A stretch of 64,000 nucleotides of DNA from Pseudomonas sp. IPO3778 (GCF_013386825.1 NZ_JACARC010000030.1:1-64000); one strand, 5' to 3'. Positions 40,134-51,600 are shown, numbered from the stretch's first letter. The notes: a model not told the origin generated them from the letters alone. Made by a program: numbers and translations.

Positions 40134-40885
40134 GTCTGGAAAAAATCTACGGCGTTCACGCCGTAGAAGCGTTGCTGCGTCACCACCCGAAACGCGTCAA
40201 GCAGGTGTGGTTGGCAGAAGGCCGCAGTGAGCCGCGCGTTCAAGCGCTGGTGGAGCTGGCGAACCAAAACAAGGTGGCCATCGGTCAGGCCGAGCGTCGC
40301 GAAATGGACGTCTGGGTCGAAGGTGTTCACCAGGGCGTGGTAGCGGACGTCAGTCCGAGCCAGGTCTGGGGCGAAGCGATGCTCGACGAGTTGCTCGATC
40401 GCACCGAAGGCGCACCGCTGTTGCTGGTGCTCGACGGCGTGACCGATCCGCACAACTTGGGTGCCTGCCTGCGTTCGGCGGATGCTGCCGGCGCGCTGGC
40501 GGTGATCGTGCCTAAAGACAAGTCGGCCACCTTGACGCCTGTAGTGCGTAAAGTCGCCTGCGGTGCGGCGGAAGTGATTCCGTTGGTGGCCGTGACCAAC
40601 CTGGCGCGCACCCTGGAGAAACTCCAGCAGCGCGGCCTGTGGGTCGTGGGTACGGCGGGAGAGGCCGAGGTCAGCATTTATGACCAGGACCTCACCGGCC
40701 CGACCATCCTGATCATGGGGGCCGAAGGCAAGGGCATGCGTCGCCTGACCCGTGAGCATTGCGACTACCTGGTGCACCTGCCGATGGCCGGTAGCGTCAG
40801 CAGCCTCAACGTTTCCGTCGCAACGGGCGTCTGCCTGTTCGAAGCCCAGCGCCAGCGTGGCGCCAAGGCCAAAGCCAAGAAATAA
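40130..40885 (+). CDS. rlmB: 23S rRNA (guanosine-2251-2'-O)-methyltransferase
   Basis: A 251-residue SPOUT (SpoU-class) methyltransferase that modifies Gm2251 in the peptidyl-transferase P loop. The N-terminal substrate-binding domain starts SLEKIYGVHAVEALLRHHP. The knotted catalytic domain shows motif 1 NLGACLRSADAAG, motif 2 IMGAEGKGMRRLTREHCD and motif 3 LPMAGSVSSLNVSVATGVCLFEAQRQR. It overlaps rnr by four bases, so the pair is translationally coupled, the standard gamma-proteobacterial order. Confidence 0.97.
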   Translation: MSLEKIYGVHAVEALLRHHPKRVKQVWLAEGRSEPRVQALVELANQNKVAIGQAERREMDVWVEGVHQGVVADVSPSQVWGEAMLDELLDRTEGAPLLLVLDGVTDPHNLGACLRSADAAGALAVIVPKDKSATLTPVVRKVACGAAEVIPLVAVTNLARTLEKLQQRGLWVVGTAGEAEVSIYDQDLTGPTILIMGAEGKGMRRLTREHCDYLVHLPMAGSVSSLNVSVATGVCLFEAQRQRGAKAKAKK

Positions 40886-40907
40886 GGCTTAAGAGCGACG
40901 CAAGACC

Positions 40908-41002
40908 CTGTGGGGGCCGGGCTTGCCCGCGATGGCGGTGTGTCAGTCAGCAGAGATGTTGCCTGTGCCATTGTCATCGCAGGCAAGCCAGCTCCCACAT
41001 TT
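40908..41002. repeat. REPIN with mismatched arm types
   Basis: The left arm is GTGGGGGCCGGGCTTGCCCG and the right arm is the complement of GTGGGAGCTGGCTTGCCTGC, so two REP subtypes are paired. Lies between rlmB and rpsF. Confidence 0.82.
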
Positions 41003-41051
41003 GTTTTGTGTTTGCCTTGATTCTGCGTTGTTCAAATAATCACCAATCACC

Positions 41052-41080
41052 TTGCGCCCTCTCTCCCCCTTCTCTACAAT
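41052..41080 (+). promoter_or_regulatory. Probable sigma-70 promoter of the rpsF operon
   Basis: TTGCGC-N17-TACAAT, giving a leader of about 110 bases before rpsF. The leader contains a GGCACGCATGTGCC hairpin (41103-41116) and CCG/CGG pairs near 41160. These might belong to the known S6:S18 autoregulatory leader, but I cannot prove the fold by eye. Confidence 0.55.
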
Positions 41081-41199
41081 TGCGCCCCTTGCCTTCATGG
41101 CAGGCACGCATGTGCCTCCCTTCGGCAAGATCCATAAGTGTCATTCACTCCTTGTCTGACCGTTTTTGAGCGGCAGGCTACAACCCGTAAGGAGCATTC

Positions 41200-41622
41200 A
41201 TGCGTCATTACGAAATCATCTTTTTGGTCCACCCGGATCAAAGCGAGCAAGTCGGCGGCATGGTAGAGCGTTACACCAAGCTGATCGAAGAAGACGGCGG
41301 CAAAATCCACCGTCTGGAAGATTGGGGCCGTCGTCAACTGGCCTACGCAATCAACAATGTTCACAAGGCTCACTACGTGATGCTGAACGTTGAGTGCACT
41401 GGCAAGGCCCTGGCCGAGCTGGAAGACAACTTCCGCTACAACGATGCAGTGATCCGTAACCTGGTCATCCGTCGCGAAGAAGCCGTTACCGGCCAATCCG
41501 AGATGCTCAAGGCTGAAGAAAACCGCAGTGAGCGCCGTGAGCGTCGCGACCGTCCTGAGCACGAAGGCGCTGAAAGCGCTGATAGTGATGACAGCGACAA
41601 CAGCGATAACGCTGACGAGTAA
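41200..41622 (+). CDS. rpsF: 30S ribosomal protein S6
   Basis: A 140-residue small-subunit protein that binds as a heterodimer with S18 to the central domain of 16S rRNA. The core (residues 1-100) shows [18 protein letters not shown] and [17 protein letters not shown] blocks (here [14 protein letters not shown]). The C-terminal 40 residues are hydrophilic and acidic, ending [13 protein letters not shown], the region modified by RimK glutamylation in other bacteria. AAGGAG lies nine bases before the ATG. First gene of rpsF-rpsR-orf-rplI. Confidence 0.97.
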   Translation: MRHYEIIFLVHPDQSEQVGGMVERYTKLIEEDGGKIHRLEDWGRRQLAYAINNVHKAHYVMLNVECTGKALAELEDNFRYNDAVIRNLVIRREEAVTGQSEMLKAEENRSERRERRDRPEHEGAESADSDDSDNSDNADE

Positions 41623-41650
41623 TCCACGGACCTTTTAAGGAGCCTATCAA

Positions 41651-41881
41651 ATGGCACGTTTCTTCCGTCGTCGTAAATTCTGCCGCTTCACCGCTGAAGA
41701 CGTGAAGGAGATCGATTACAAAGATCTCAACACTCTGAAAGCCTACGTATCCGAGACCGGCAAAATTGTTCCAAGCCGCATCACCGGTACCAAAGCTCGT
41801 TATCAGCGTCAGCTGGCCACCGCTATCAAGCGCGCCCGCTTCCTGGCCCTGCTGGCCTACACCGACAGCCACGGCCGCTGA
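41651..41881 (+). CDS. rpsR: 30S ribosomal protein S18
   Basis: A 76-residue basic ribosomal protein, partner of S6. The full-length family sequence is visible: [55 protein letters not shown] and the [17 protein letters not shown] end. AAGGAG is nine bases before the ATG. It follows rpsF by 28 bases; the priB gene found between the two in E. coli is absent. Confidence 0.98.
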
Positions 41882-41917
41882 GACCGGGCAGTCGACAAGT
41901 AGTAAGGGATTGAATGC

Positions 41918-42805
41918 ATGCGCGCCTTAGCTGAGTTCATCATGCGCGGTCGTGTGCAGGCCACTCTGGTAGTGGCTGGATGTGCAGCGTTGCCGTTGTT
42001 GTATTGGTTGGGTGCTGCTGCGGGTTGCCTTGTGCTCCTGCGGCGCGGTTTGAAGGACGCCCTGGGCGTTCTTGCCCTGGGAATGCTGCCGGCCTTGGTC
42101 TGGTGGTTGAAATTCGATGATCCACGGGTACTTCTGGTACTGCTCGGTTCATCGACCCTTGCGTTGGTTTTACGCGCAAGTGAGTCCTGGGTCCGTACGC
42201 TGCTGGTCAGCGTGGCATTGGGGTTGGTGTATTCACTGGCGCTTGGCGCGGCTTTCCGCCCGCAAATCGAGGCGCTGGCGCAGGAGATCATAAAGATCCT
42301 GCCGCTGGCCCTCGGGGATCTCTACCAGCAGTTATCGGTAGAGGAGCGAGCGCGCTTTGCGTCAGTGGTTGCACCGATGCTTACCGGCCTGATAGCGGCC
42401 TTGTTGCAGATCGTCAGCGTGCTGAGCCTGATTCTTGGGCGTTACTGGCAGGCGTTGTTGTATAACCCGGGCGGTTTTGGTCGCGAGTTTCGCAGTATCA
42501 GAATCCCCGCAGGACCGGCGATGTTGCTGCTGGCGTTCATGGTAGTCGGGCCGACGTTTGGCTTGGCGCTGTTGGTGCCGTTGTGCAGCGTACCGCTGGT
42601 ATTCGCCGGGCTGTCCCTGATTCATGGGCTGGTGGCGCAAAAGCGACTGGGCAGATTCTGGCTGGTGGGGTTGTACGTGACGCTGTTGCTGTTCATGCAG
42701 CTGATCTATCCGTTACTCGTGGTCTTGGCCATTGTCGACGGCCTGATTGATTTTCGCGGTCGTCTGGCGCCGAAAGACGCCGATAACGCGAACGGTGAAG
42801 GTTAA
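41918..42805 (+). CDS. DUF2232-type polytopic membrane protein
   Basis: A 295-residue integral membrane protein with about eight hydrophobic helices and a hydrophilic stretch near residues 115-145 (FRPQIEALAQEIIKILPLAL). Its pattern and position fit the DUF2232/YybS-like family that pseudomonads carry between rpsR and rplI. It has no catalytic motif that I can see. Spacing (36 bases after rpsR, 18 before rplI) indicates cotranscription with the ribosomal genes. Function is unknown. Confidence 0.8.
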   Translation: MRALAEFIMRGRVQATLVVAGCAALPLLYWLGAAAGCLVLLRRGLKDALGVLALGMLPALVWWLKFDDPRVLLVLLGSSTLALVLRASESWVRTLLVSVALGLVYSLALGAAFRPQIEALAQEIIKILPLALGDLYQQLSVEERARFASVVAPMLTGLIAALLQIVSVLSLILGRYWQALLYNPGGFGREFRSIRIPAGPAMLLLAFMVVGPTFGLALLVPLCSVPLVFAGLSLIHGLVAQKRLGRFWLVGLYVTLLLFMQLIYPLLVVLAIVDGLIDFRGRLAPKDADNANGEG

Positions 42806-42823
42806 AAGTTAGAGGATTTTCAC

Positions 42824-43270
42824 ATGCAACTGATCCTTCTGGAAAAAGTCGCCAACCTGGGCAACCTGGGCGACAAAGTGAACGTTAAGGCCGGCTACGG
42901 TCGTAACTACCTGCTGCCATACGGCAAAGCCACCGCTGCAACCGCTGCCAACCTGGCTGCGTTTGAAGAGCGTCGTGCTGAGCTGGAAAAAGCAGCAGCA
43001 GACAAAAAAGCTTCGGCCGAAACTCGCGCTGCCCAACTGGCTGAGCTGGAAGTGACTATCACTGCCACCGCCGGTGACGAAGGCAAGCTGTTCGGTTCGA
43101 TCGGCACCCACGACATCGCTGATGCACTGACCGCCTCCGGCGTTGAAGTGCAGAAGAGCGAAGTTCGTCTGCCGAACGGCACCATCCGCAACGTTGGCGA
43201 ATTCGATGTAGCCGTGCACCTGCACGCTGAAGTCGAAGCAACCGTACGCGTTGTTGTGGTAGCAGCTTAA
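42824..43270 (+). CDS. rplI: 50S ribosomal protein L9
   Basis: A 148-residue large-subunit protein with two globular domains joined by a long helix. The N-terminal signature is [36 protein letters not shown]; the Ala/Glu-rich connecting helix covers about 42-75; the C-terminal domain includes [22 protein letters not shown] precedes the ATG. Ends the ribosomal operon; a good terminator lies 48 bases downstream. Confidence 0.98.
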   Translation: MQLILLEKVANLGNLGDKVNVKAGYGRNYLLPYGKATAATAANLAAFEERRAELEKAAADKKASAETRAAQLAELEVTITATAGDEGKLFGSIGTHDIADALTASGVEVQKSEVRLPNGTIRNVGEFDVAVHLHAEVEATVRVVVVAA

Positions 43271-43317
43271 GCAGCACCTAACTGACTGGCACCTCGCGTG
43301 TCAGGCGGTTAACATCG

Positions 43318-43354
43318 GGCACGATCCTGTTCACAGGTCGTGCCTTTTGTTTTT
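43318..43354 (+). terminator. Intrinsic terminator after rplI
   Basis: GGCACGATCCTG, TTCA loop, CAGGTCGTGCC with one bulged T, then a T-rich tail (TTTTGTTTTT). Confidence 0.85.
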
Positions 43355-43390
43355 CTGTAGCCCCTGATTCTCCAACTATTCCAAGTGGCC

Positions 43391-44785
43391 ATGAACGATA
43401 TCTCCGCTCCTGAGCAATATGACCTGCAAACTGCTGCCCTGAAGGTGCCGCCCCATTCCATCGAGGCCGAACAGGCCGTGCTCGGTGGTTTGATGCTGGA
43501 TAACAACGCCTGGGAACGCGTGCTGGATCAAGTCTCGGATGGCGATTTCTACCGTCATGACCACCGCCTGATCTTCCGCGCCATTGCCAAGCTGGCCGAC
43601 CAGAACTCACCGATCGACGTGGTGACCCTGGCCGAGCAACTGGACAAGGAAGGCCAGACCTCACAAGTCGGTGGCCTGGGTTACCTGGGTGAGCTGGCGA
43701 AAAACACGCCATCGGTCGCCAACATCAAGGCCTATGCGCAGATCGTCCGTGCGCGGGCCACGTTGCGCCAGTTGATCGGTATCGCCACCGAGATCGCCGA
43801 CAGCGCGTTCAACCCCGAAGGCCGCACCGCCGAAGAGATTCTCGACGAAGCCGAACGGCAGATCTTCCAGATCGCCGAGGCCCGGCCGAAAACCGGCGGC
43901 CCGGTCAGCGTCAACGACTTGCTGACCAAGGCCATCGACCGCATCGATACCCTGTTCAACACCGACAACGCCATTACCGGCCTGTCCACCGGCTACACCG
44001 ACCTTGACGGCATGACCAGCGGCCTGCAGCCGTCGGACTTGATCATCGTCGCCGGCCGTCCGTCCATGGGTAAGACCACCTTCGCCATGAACCTGGTGGA
44101 AAACGCCGTGTTGCGCAGCGACAAGGCCGTGCTGGTTTACTCCCTGGAGATGCCAGGTGAATCGCTGATCATGCGTATGTTGTCGTCCCTCGGCCGTATC
44201 GACCAGACCAAGGTCCGTGCCGGTCGCCTGGAAGACGACGATTGGCCGCGCCTGACCTCGGCGGTCAATCTGCTCAACGACCGCAAGCTGTTCATTGATG
44301 ACACCGCGGGCATCAGCCCGTCTGAAATGCGCGCACGTACCCGGCGCCTGGTGCGTGAGCACGGCGACATCGCCCTGATCATGATCGACTACCTGCAACT
44401 GATGCAGATCCCGGGTTCCAGTGGCGACAGCCGGACCAACGAGATTTCCGAGATCTCCCGCTCGTTGAAAGCCCTGGCCAAGGAATTCAACTGCCCGGTG
44501 GTTGCCCTGTCCCAGCTCAACCGGTCCCTGGAACAACGCCCCAACAAACGTCCGATCAACTCCGACTTGCGGGAATCCGGAGCGATCGAGCAGGATGCTG
44601 ACGTGATCATGTTCGTGTACCGGGACGAGGTGTATCACCCGGAAACCGAGCACAAAGGCATCGCTGAAATCATTATCGGCAAGCAGCGTAACGGGCCAAT
44701 CGGCACCACGCGCCTGGCCTTTATCGGCAAATACACCCGCTTCGAAAACCTGGCGCCAGGTAGCTATAACTTCGACGACGAGTAA
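43391..44785 (+). CDS. dnaB: Replicative DNA helicase DnaB
   Basis: A 464-residue hexameric 5'-3' helicase at the replication fork. The N-terminal domain includes PPHSIEAEQAVLGGLMLDN. The RecA-like motor has Walker A GRPSMGKTTFAMNL, Walker B IDYLQLM and the SRSLKALAKEFNCPVVALSQLNRSLE segment. No intein or insertion is present. ATG 43391 gives the family N-terminus MNDISAPEQ; a GTG two codons earlier is less likely. It follows the ribosomal-operon terminator, so it probably has its own promoter. Confidence 0.97.
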   Translation: MNDISAPEQYDLQTAALKVPPHSIEAEQAVLGGLMLDNNAWERVLDQVSDGDFYRHDHRLIFRAIAKLADQNSPIDVVTLAEQLDKEGQTSQVGGLGYLGELAKNTPSVANIKAYAQIVRARATLRQLIGIATEIADSAFNPEGRTAEEILDEAERQIFQIAEARPKTGGPVSVNDLLTKAIDRIDTLFNTDNAITGLSTGYTDLDGMTSGLQPSDLIIVAGRPSMGKTTFAMNLVENAVLRSDKAVLVYSLEMPGESLIMRMLSSLGRIDQTKVRAGRLEDDDWPRLTSAVNLLNDRKLFIDDTAGISPSEMRARTRRLVREHGDIALIMIDYLQLMQIPGSSGDSRTNEISEISRSLKALAKEFNCPVVALSQLNRSLEQRPNKRPINSDLRESGAIEQDADVIMFVYRDEVYHPETEHKGIAEIIIGKQRNGPIGTTRLAFIGKYTRFENLAPGSYNFDDE

Positions 44786-44797
44786 AAAGTCGTCCTG

Positions 44798-44835
44798 CCA
44801 ATTCCGACTGCAAAGGTCGGAATTGGTCAAATTTT
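44798..44835 (+). terminator. Probable terminator after dnaB
   Basis: CCAATTCCGAC, seven-base loop, GTCGGAATTGG, an 11-pair perfect stem followed by TCAAATTTT. The T run is interrupted, so it may be imperfect. A -10-like TATATT for the next gene lies just downstream at 44840-44845. Confidence 0.65.
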
Positions 44836-44884
44836 GTGCTATATTCCGCGCCCGCGATTTTTCATCTCAACACCGGTCACCGTC

Positions 44885-47188
<2,304 letters not shown>

Positions 47189-47204
47189 TCGCAGCCTGAA
47201 ACGC

Positions 47205-47231
47205 AAAACGCCAGCCTCGTGCTGGCGTTTT
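47205..47231 (+). terminator. Intrinsic terminator after ygiQ-like gene
   Basis: AAAACGCCAGC, short loop, GCTGGCGTTTT: symmetric stem with A and T flanks. Confidence 0.88.
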
Positions 47232-47279
47232 GCTTTCTGGCGGGTGGGGTGGGCCGTTTGTTAAGGTGGCGCCCATCAA

Positions 47280-47348
47280 ATCGCTGGCAAGCCCGGCTCC
47301 CACAGGATAATGCATTCCAAATGTGGGAGCCGGGCTTGCCCGCGATGG
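47280..47348. repeat. Compact REPIN (GTGGGAGCCGGGC type)
   Basis: Arms GGCAAGCCCGGCTCCCAC and GTGGGAGCCGGGCTTGCC with only about 20 bases between, shorter than the other copies here. 40 bases before a small gene. Confidence 0.85.
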
Positions 47349-47387
47349 GGTCAGTCAGCTCAGCATCATTTCAAGGAAGAACACCCC

Positions 47388-47651
47388 ATGAGCAGCCCCC
47401 TGCTTGGAATTGGCATGGATTCCAACCGCTCCCAGTTCATGGCGTCGCAGATGTCGACCAAGATGCGCAAGCTCTTGCAACTGAGTGGTGAACTGCCCAA
47501 GCGCTTCACTCCGACCCAGCTCAAGCACGCCACCATCGTTCAGATCGGCGATGCTTTCAGTGCCGGGTTAGGCGTTTGGGGGCTGAAGCGCTCAGACAAC
47601 TACAAGCAGGCCAAAACTTTTGCGATTGGCTTGTACGAGGAAACCGAGTGA
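47388..47651 (+). CDS. Small protein of unknown function, first of a coupled pair
   Basis: An 87-residue soluble protein (MSSPLLGIGMDSNRSQFMAS...). It is basic, with no signal peptide or membrane helix; TPTQLKHATIVQIGDAFSAGLGVWGLKRSDNYKQAKTFA is the best-structured stretch. AAGGAAG lies 11 bases before the ATG and the stop overlaps the next ATG (GTGATGA), so it is translated with the following membrane protein. Not a family I can name. Codon use resembles its neighbours. Confidence 0.7.
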   Translation: MSSPLLGIGMDSNRSQFMASQMSTKMRKLLQLSGELPKRFTPTQLKHATIVQIGDAFSAGLGVWGLKRSDNYKQAKTFAIGLYEETE

Positions 47652-48088
47652 TGAGTGGCGTCCCATCGTTAAAGCCGTTTTTGCTTGAACATTTCCCGTC
47701 GTTCATCGGTGTGATTCTCGCCGGCTGCCTCGGCGGTTCCGGCGCAATTTCCCTGGCGGCGAGTACCTATTTTGCCGACGTCCCCATGGCCACCAATGCA
47801 ACCGTGTCCTGGTTCGTGGTGATCTTCGCTGCGCTGTTCGTGACCAACAGCAACTTCCTGGTTGTGCGCGGGCACACGTGGGCTGTATGGGGCATGGTGG
47901 TGTTTTTTGTGGTGTGCCTGCTGGTGGTATTGCCGACACTGCAATACAGCCCGCACTGGTTTATCTACAGCGAATGCCTGTTCTGGCCATTGCTCGGGTT
48001 GTTGCTGATCAACAGCAAGGGCTATCGGTCGATGGTGCAGAAACTGGCTGAAGTGCGGCGCCTGCGTGAGGCGGCTAAAGCGGCCTGA
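47651..48088 (+). CDS. Small membrane protein of unknown function, second of the pair
   Basis: A 145-residue inner-membrane protein with four predicted helices (about 12-35, 45-65, 72-95, 100-120) and a basic C-terminal tail (SMVQKLAEVRRLREAAKAA). The start overlaps the preceding stop (ATGA). There are no catalytic motifs and no family I recognise. The two-gene arrangement, a soluble basic protein coupled to a four-helix membrane protein, may form a holin-like, transporter-like or toxin-like unit, but nothing in the sequence decides this. The sigma-54 promoter of the next operon lies 135 bases downstream, so the pair is probably a separate transcription unit. Confidence 0.7.
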   Translation: MSGVPSLKPFLLEHFPSFIGVILAGCLGGSGAISLAASTYFADVPMATNATVSWFVVIFAALFVTNSNFLVVRGHTWAVWGMVVFFVVCLLVVLPTLQYSPHWFIYSECLFWPLLGLLLINSKGYRSMVQKLAEVRRLREAAKAA

Positions 48089-48163
48089 CTGGGTAGATTC
48101 ACCACCCACCCTCACACGTTCGCCACAAATATGTGCAACCCTCGCACCACGACGGCAGTCATC

Positions 48164-48178
48164 GCGCCGTTTTGGTGC
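48164..48178 (+). promoter_or_regulatory. NtrC-like binding dyad
   Basis: GCGCC-GTTTT-GGTGC matches the NtrC consensus GCACC-N5-GGTGC with one change. A weaker half-conserved site, GCACC-ACGAC-GGCAG, lies 20 bases upstream (48144-48158), on the same helix face. Centre about 78 bases before the predicted start point. Confidence 0.5.
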
Positions 48179-48222
48179 TGTACTGCACCGGGTCCCACGA
48201 TAAAGCGCAATGACCGCTGCTC

Positions 48223-48237
48223 TGGCATAAGTCTTGC
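48223..48237 (+). promoter_or_regulatory. Sigma-54 promoter of the amidoligase operon
   Basis: TGGCATAAGTCTTGC: the GG and GC elements are exactly 10 bases apart (48224-25 and 48236-37). It matches the -24/-12 consensus TGGCAC-N5-TTGC except for one C to T. Predicted start about 48249, 27 bases before the GTG start of the next gene. Confidence 0.75.
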
Positions 48238-48275
48238 GCGCTTTGTTTTCATGCCCTGGCTCGCAGGAGGCCGCC

Positions 48276-51200
48276 GTGTCGATTCATGTCGCGTTGCACC
48301 ACGTTACGCATTACCGCTACGACCGCGCGGTCGAACTCGGCCCACAGATTGTTCGTCTGCGCCCGGCGGCTCATAGCCGCACGCGGATTTTGTCCTACGC
48401 GCTGAAAGTGCTGCCGGAACAGCACTTCATCAATTGGCAGCAAGACCCCCAGGGCAATTACCTGGCGCGTCTGGTGTTCCCGGAAAAGACCGACGAGCTG
48501 CGCATCGAAGTCGACCTGGTCGCCGAGATGGCGGTGTTCAATCCGTTCGACTTTTTCCTTGAGCCCTACGCCGAAAAAATCCCGTTCAGCTACGCCGCCG
48601 ATGAACAGCGCGAGCTGGCGCCATACCTGGAAACCTTGCCGCTGACCCCGAGGTTCGCCGCGTATCTGGCGGGGATCGACCGTACGCCGTTGCCGGCGGT
48701 GGATTTCCTGGTGGGGCTCAATCAGCGCCTGGCGGCTGATATCGGCTACCTGATCCGCATGGAGCCGGGCGTGCAGACGCCGGAATTCACCCTGGAAAAC
48801 GCCTCCGGTTCCTGCCGGGATTCGGCGTGGCTGCTGGTGCAACTGCTGCGCAATCTGGGCCTGGCGGCGCGGTTTGTGTCCGGCTACCTGATCCAGCTGA
48901 CTGCCGACGTCAAAGCCCTCGACGGCCCATCCGGCACCGAAGTGGACTTCACCGACCTGCATGCCTGGTGCGAAGTGTATTTGCCAGGCGCCGGCTGGAT
49001 CGGCCTCGACGCCACCTCTGGCTTGTTCGCCGGTGAAGGCCATATCCCGTTGGCCTGCAGTCCTGACCCTTCTTCCGCGGCGCCCATCAGTGGTCTGGTG
49101 GAGCCGTGCGAGTGCGAATTTACCCACGAGATGTCCGTAGAGCGGATTTGGGAAGCCCCCAGGGTTACCAAGCCCTACACCGAAGAGCAGTGGCTGGCGA
49201 TCCAGGCCCTGGGCCGGCAGATTGATGGCGACCTGCTCAAGGACGATGTACGCCTGACCATGGGCGGCGAACCGACCTTCGTCTCCATCGACGACCCGGA
49301 TGGCGCCGAATGGAACACCGCCGCCCTGGGCCCGGACAAGCGCCGGCTGTCCGCCGAACTGTTCCAGCGCATGCGCAAGCACTACGCGCCCAAGGGCCTG
49401 GTGCACTTCGGCCAGGGCAAGTGGTACCCCGGCGAGCAACTGCCGCGTTGGTCCCTCAACTGCTACTGGCGCCGCGACGGGGTGCCGATCTGGCATAACA
49501 GCGCGCTGATCGCCGATGAGCAGGAAAGCTACGGTGCCGACGGCCTGATGGCCGGGCGTTTTCTCGCCAGTGTCGCCGAGCGCCTGAAACTGCCCACGCA
49601 TTTTGTATTCCCGGCCTACGAAGACAATTTCTATTACCTGTGGCGCGAAGGCGCCTTGCCGCAAAACGTCACCGCCGAAGACCCGCGCCTGGACGACAAC
49701 CTTGAGCGCGAACGCCTGCGCAAAGTCTTCAGCCAAGGCCTGGATAAAGTCATCGGGCAGGTGCTGCCGCTGGCACGCACGGCGGCCAATGACCGCTGGC
49801 AGAGCGGGCGCTGGTACCTGCGGGACAACCATTGCCGCCTGGTGCCGGGTGACTCGCCCCTGGGTTATCGATTGCCGTTGGCCTCCCAGCCGTGGGTGAC
49901 GGCGGCGGACTATCCGTTCGTGCATCCCGTCGATCCCAACCAGGATTTGGCGGAGCTGCCCACCACCGCGCAACTGCAAAGCCACGGTGAGGCGGCCACG
50001 AGCAAAGAGCGTGTGCCGAAGATCGACGAGTCCGCCGACTGGCTGACCCGCACCGCCTTGTGCGCCGAAGCGCGGGAAGGCCGGCTGTACCTGTTCATGC
50101 CGCCGCTGGAGCGGGTCGAGGATTACCTGGAGCTGGTGGCGGCCATCGAAGCCACCGCAGAAGAACTGCATTGCCCGGTGCTGCTGGAAGGCTACGAGCC
50201 ACCGAGCGACCCACGGCTGAGCAACTTCCGGGTGACACCGGACCCGGGCGTGATCGAGGTCAACGTGCAGCCGTCCGCCACCTGGGACGAGTTGGTGGAG
50301 CGCACCGAGTTTCTCTATGAAGAGGCCCGGCAAACCCGCCTGACCACTGAAAAGTTCATGATCGACGGCCGCCACACCGGCACCGGCGGCGGTAATCACT
50401 TTGTGCTCGGTGGTGCCACGCCCAAGGACTCGCCGTTCCTGCGCCGCCCCGACCTGCTGCGCAGCCTGATCAGCTATTGGCACAATCACCCGTCGTTGTC
50501 CTACCTGTTTTCGGGCTTGTTCATCGGCCCGACGTCCCAGGCCCCACGGGTCGACGAAGCGCGTAACGATGCGTTGTACGAGTTGGAAATCGCCTTCGCC
50601 CAGATGCCCGACGTGGGCGAAGAATGCCCGCCATGGTTGGTGGACCGCCTGCTGCGCAACCTGCTGATCGACGTCACGGGTAATACCCACCGCGCCGAGT
50701 TTTGCATCGACAAGCTCTACTCGCCGGACGGTGCCACCGGGCGCCTGGGCCTGCTGGAGTTGCGCGCCTTTGAGATGCCACCCCATGCACGCATGAGCCT
50801 GACCCAGCAACTGCTGCTGCGGGCGCTGGTGGCACGCTTCTGGCGTGAACCCTATGCACCGCCGAAGCTGGCGCGCTGGGGCACGGAGTTGCACGACCGC
50901 TTCCTGCTGCCGCACTTTATCGAGCAGGATTTTGCCGACGTGATCGTCGAGCTGAACGCCGCCGGCTATCCGCTGCGGGCCGAATGGTTTGCCGCGCACC
51001 TGGAGTTCCGTTTTCCCAAGGTTGGCGACTATGCCGTCAGCGGTATCGAACTGGAACTGCGTCAGGCCCTGGAACCGTGGCATGTGCTGGGCGAGGAGGG
51101 CGCCGTAGGCGGTACGGTGCGTTATGTGGATTCGTCCCTGGAGCGCCTGCAGGTCAAGTTGAGCGGCCTGCCGCCCCAGCGGTACCTGCTGACCTGCAAC

Positions 51201-51569
51201 GGCATCCCGGTACCGCTGCAACCCACCGGGCGAATCGGTGAATTTGTCGCCGGTGTGCGCTATCGCGCCTGGCAACCGGCCAACTGTCTGCAGCCCACCA
51301 TCCCGGTGCATGCGCCGCTGGTATTTGATCTTTTGGACACGTGGATGCAGCGCTCACTGGGCGGTTGCCAGTACCATGTCGCCCATCCGGGCGGGCGCAA
51401 TTACGACAGCCTGCCGGTGAATGCCAATGAAGCTGAAAGCCGGCGCATGGCGCGGTTTTTCCGCCTGGGGCATACCCCGGGGAAATTGCCCGTGCCGAGC
51501 GTGGTGATCAATGAAGAATTGCCGATGACCCTGGATTTGCGGCGCTTTGCAAAAAAAACAGAGGATTGA
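48276..51569 (+). CDS. Transglutaminase-like / DUF2126 putative amidoligase fusion
   Basis: A 1097-residue two-part protein. Residues 1-300 form a bacterial transglutaminase-like domain with its N-terminal beta module (HHVTHYRYDRAVELGPQIVRLRP) and a full Cys-His-Asp triad: Cys180 in GSCRDSAWL, His229 in DLHAWCEV, Asp245 in GLDATSG. From about residue 325 (LTMGGEPTFVSIDDPD) to the end is DUF2126, described as a putative amidoligase (COOH-NH2 ligase). The start is GTG 48276 behind GCAGGAGG; an upstream ATG adds no family sequence. First gene of a three-gene operon behind a sigma-54 promoter. The substrate is unknown. Confidence 0.88.
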   Translation: MSIHVALHHVTHYRYDRAVELGPQIVRLRPAAHSRTRILSYALKVLPEQHFINWQQDPQGNYLARLVFPEKTDELRIEVDLVAEMAVFNPFDFFLEPYAEKIPFSYAADEQRELAPYLETLPLTPRFAAYLAGIDRTPLPAVDFLVGLNQRLAADIGYLIRMEPGVQTPEFTLENASGSCRDSAWLLVQLLRNLGLAARFVSGYLIQLTADVKALDGPSGTEVDFTDLHAWCEVYLPGAGWIGLDATSGLFAGEGHIPLACSPDPSSAAPISGLVEPCECEFTHEMSVERIWEAPRVTKPYTEEQWLAIQALGRQIDGDLLKDDVRLTMGGEPTFVSIDDPDGAEWNTAALGPDKRRLSAELFQRMRKHYAPKGLVHFGQGKWYPGEQLPRWSLNCYWRRDGVPIWHNSALIADEQESYGADGLMAGRFLASVAERLKLPTHFVFPAYEDNFYYLWREGALPQNVTAEDPRLDDNLERERLRKVFSQGLDKVIGQVLPLARTAANDRWQSGRWYLRDNHCRLVPGDSPLGYRLPLASQPWVTAADYPFVHPVDPNQDLAELPTTAQLQSHGEAATSKERVPKIDESADWLTRTALCAEAREGRLYLFMPPLERVEDYLELVAAIEATAEELHCPVLLEGYEPPSDPRLSNFRVTPDPGVIEVNVQPSATWDELVERTEFLYEEARQTRLTTEKFMIDGRHTGTGGGNHFVLGGATPKDSPFLRRPDLLRSLISYWHNHPSLSYLFSGLFIGPTSQAPRVDEARNDALYELEIAFAQMPDVGEECPPWLVDRLLRNLLIDVTGNTHRAEFCIDKLYSPDGATGRLGLLELRAFEMPPHARMSLTQQLLLRALVARFWREPYAPPKLARWGTELHDRFLLPHFIEQDFADVIVELNAAGYPLRAEWFAAHLEFRFPKVGDYAVSGIELELRQALEPWHVLGEEGAVGGTVRYVDSSLERLQVKLSGLPPQRYLLTCNGIPVPLQPTGRIGEFVAGVRYRAWQPANCLQPTIPVHAPLVFDLLDTWMQRSLGGCQYHVAHPGGRNYDSLPVNANEAESRRMARFFRLGHTPGKLPVPSVVINEELPMTLDLRRFAKKTED

Positions 51570-51600
51570 ATGTACATAATCCCGAAAGCGACAAATCTCT

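Noticed and set aside
48174..48189. GGTGC-N6-GCACC palindrome as the main NtrC site
   Set aside because: The half-sites are in the reverse order and with six rather than five bases between them; the GCGCC-N5-GGTGC dyad at 48164 fits the NtrC consensus better.
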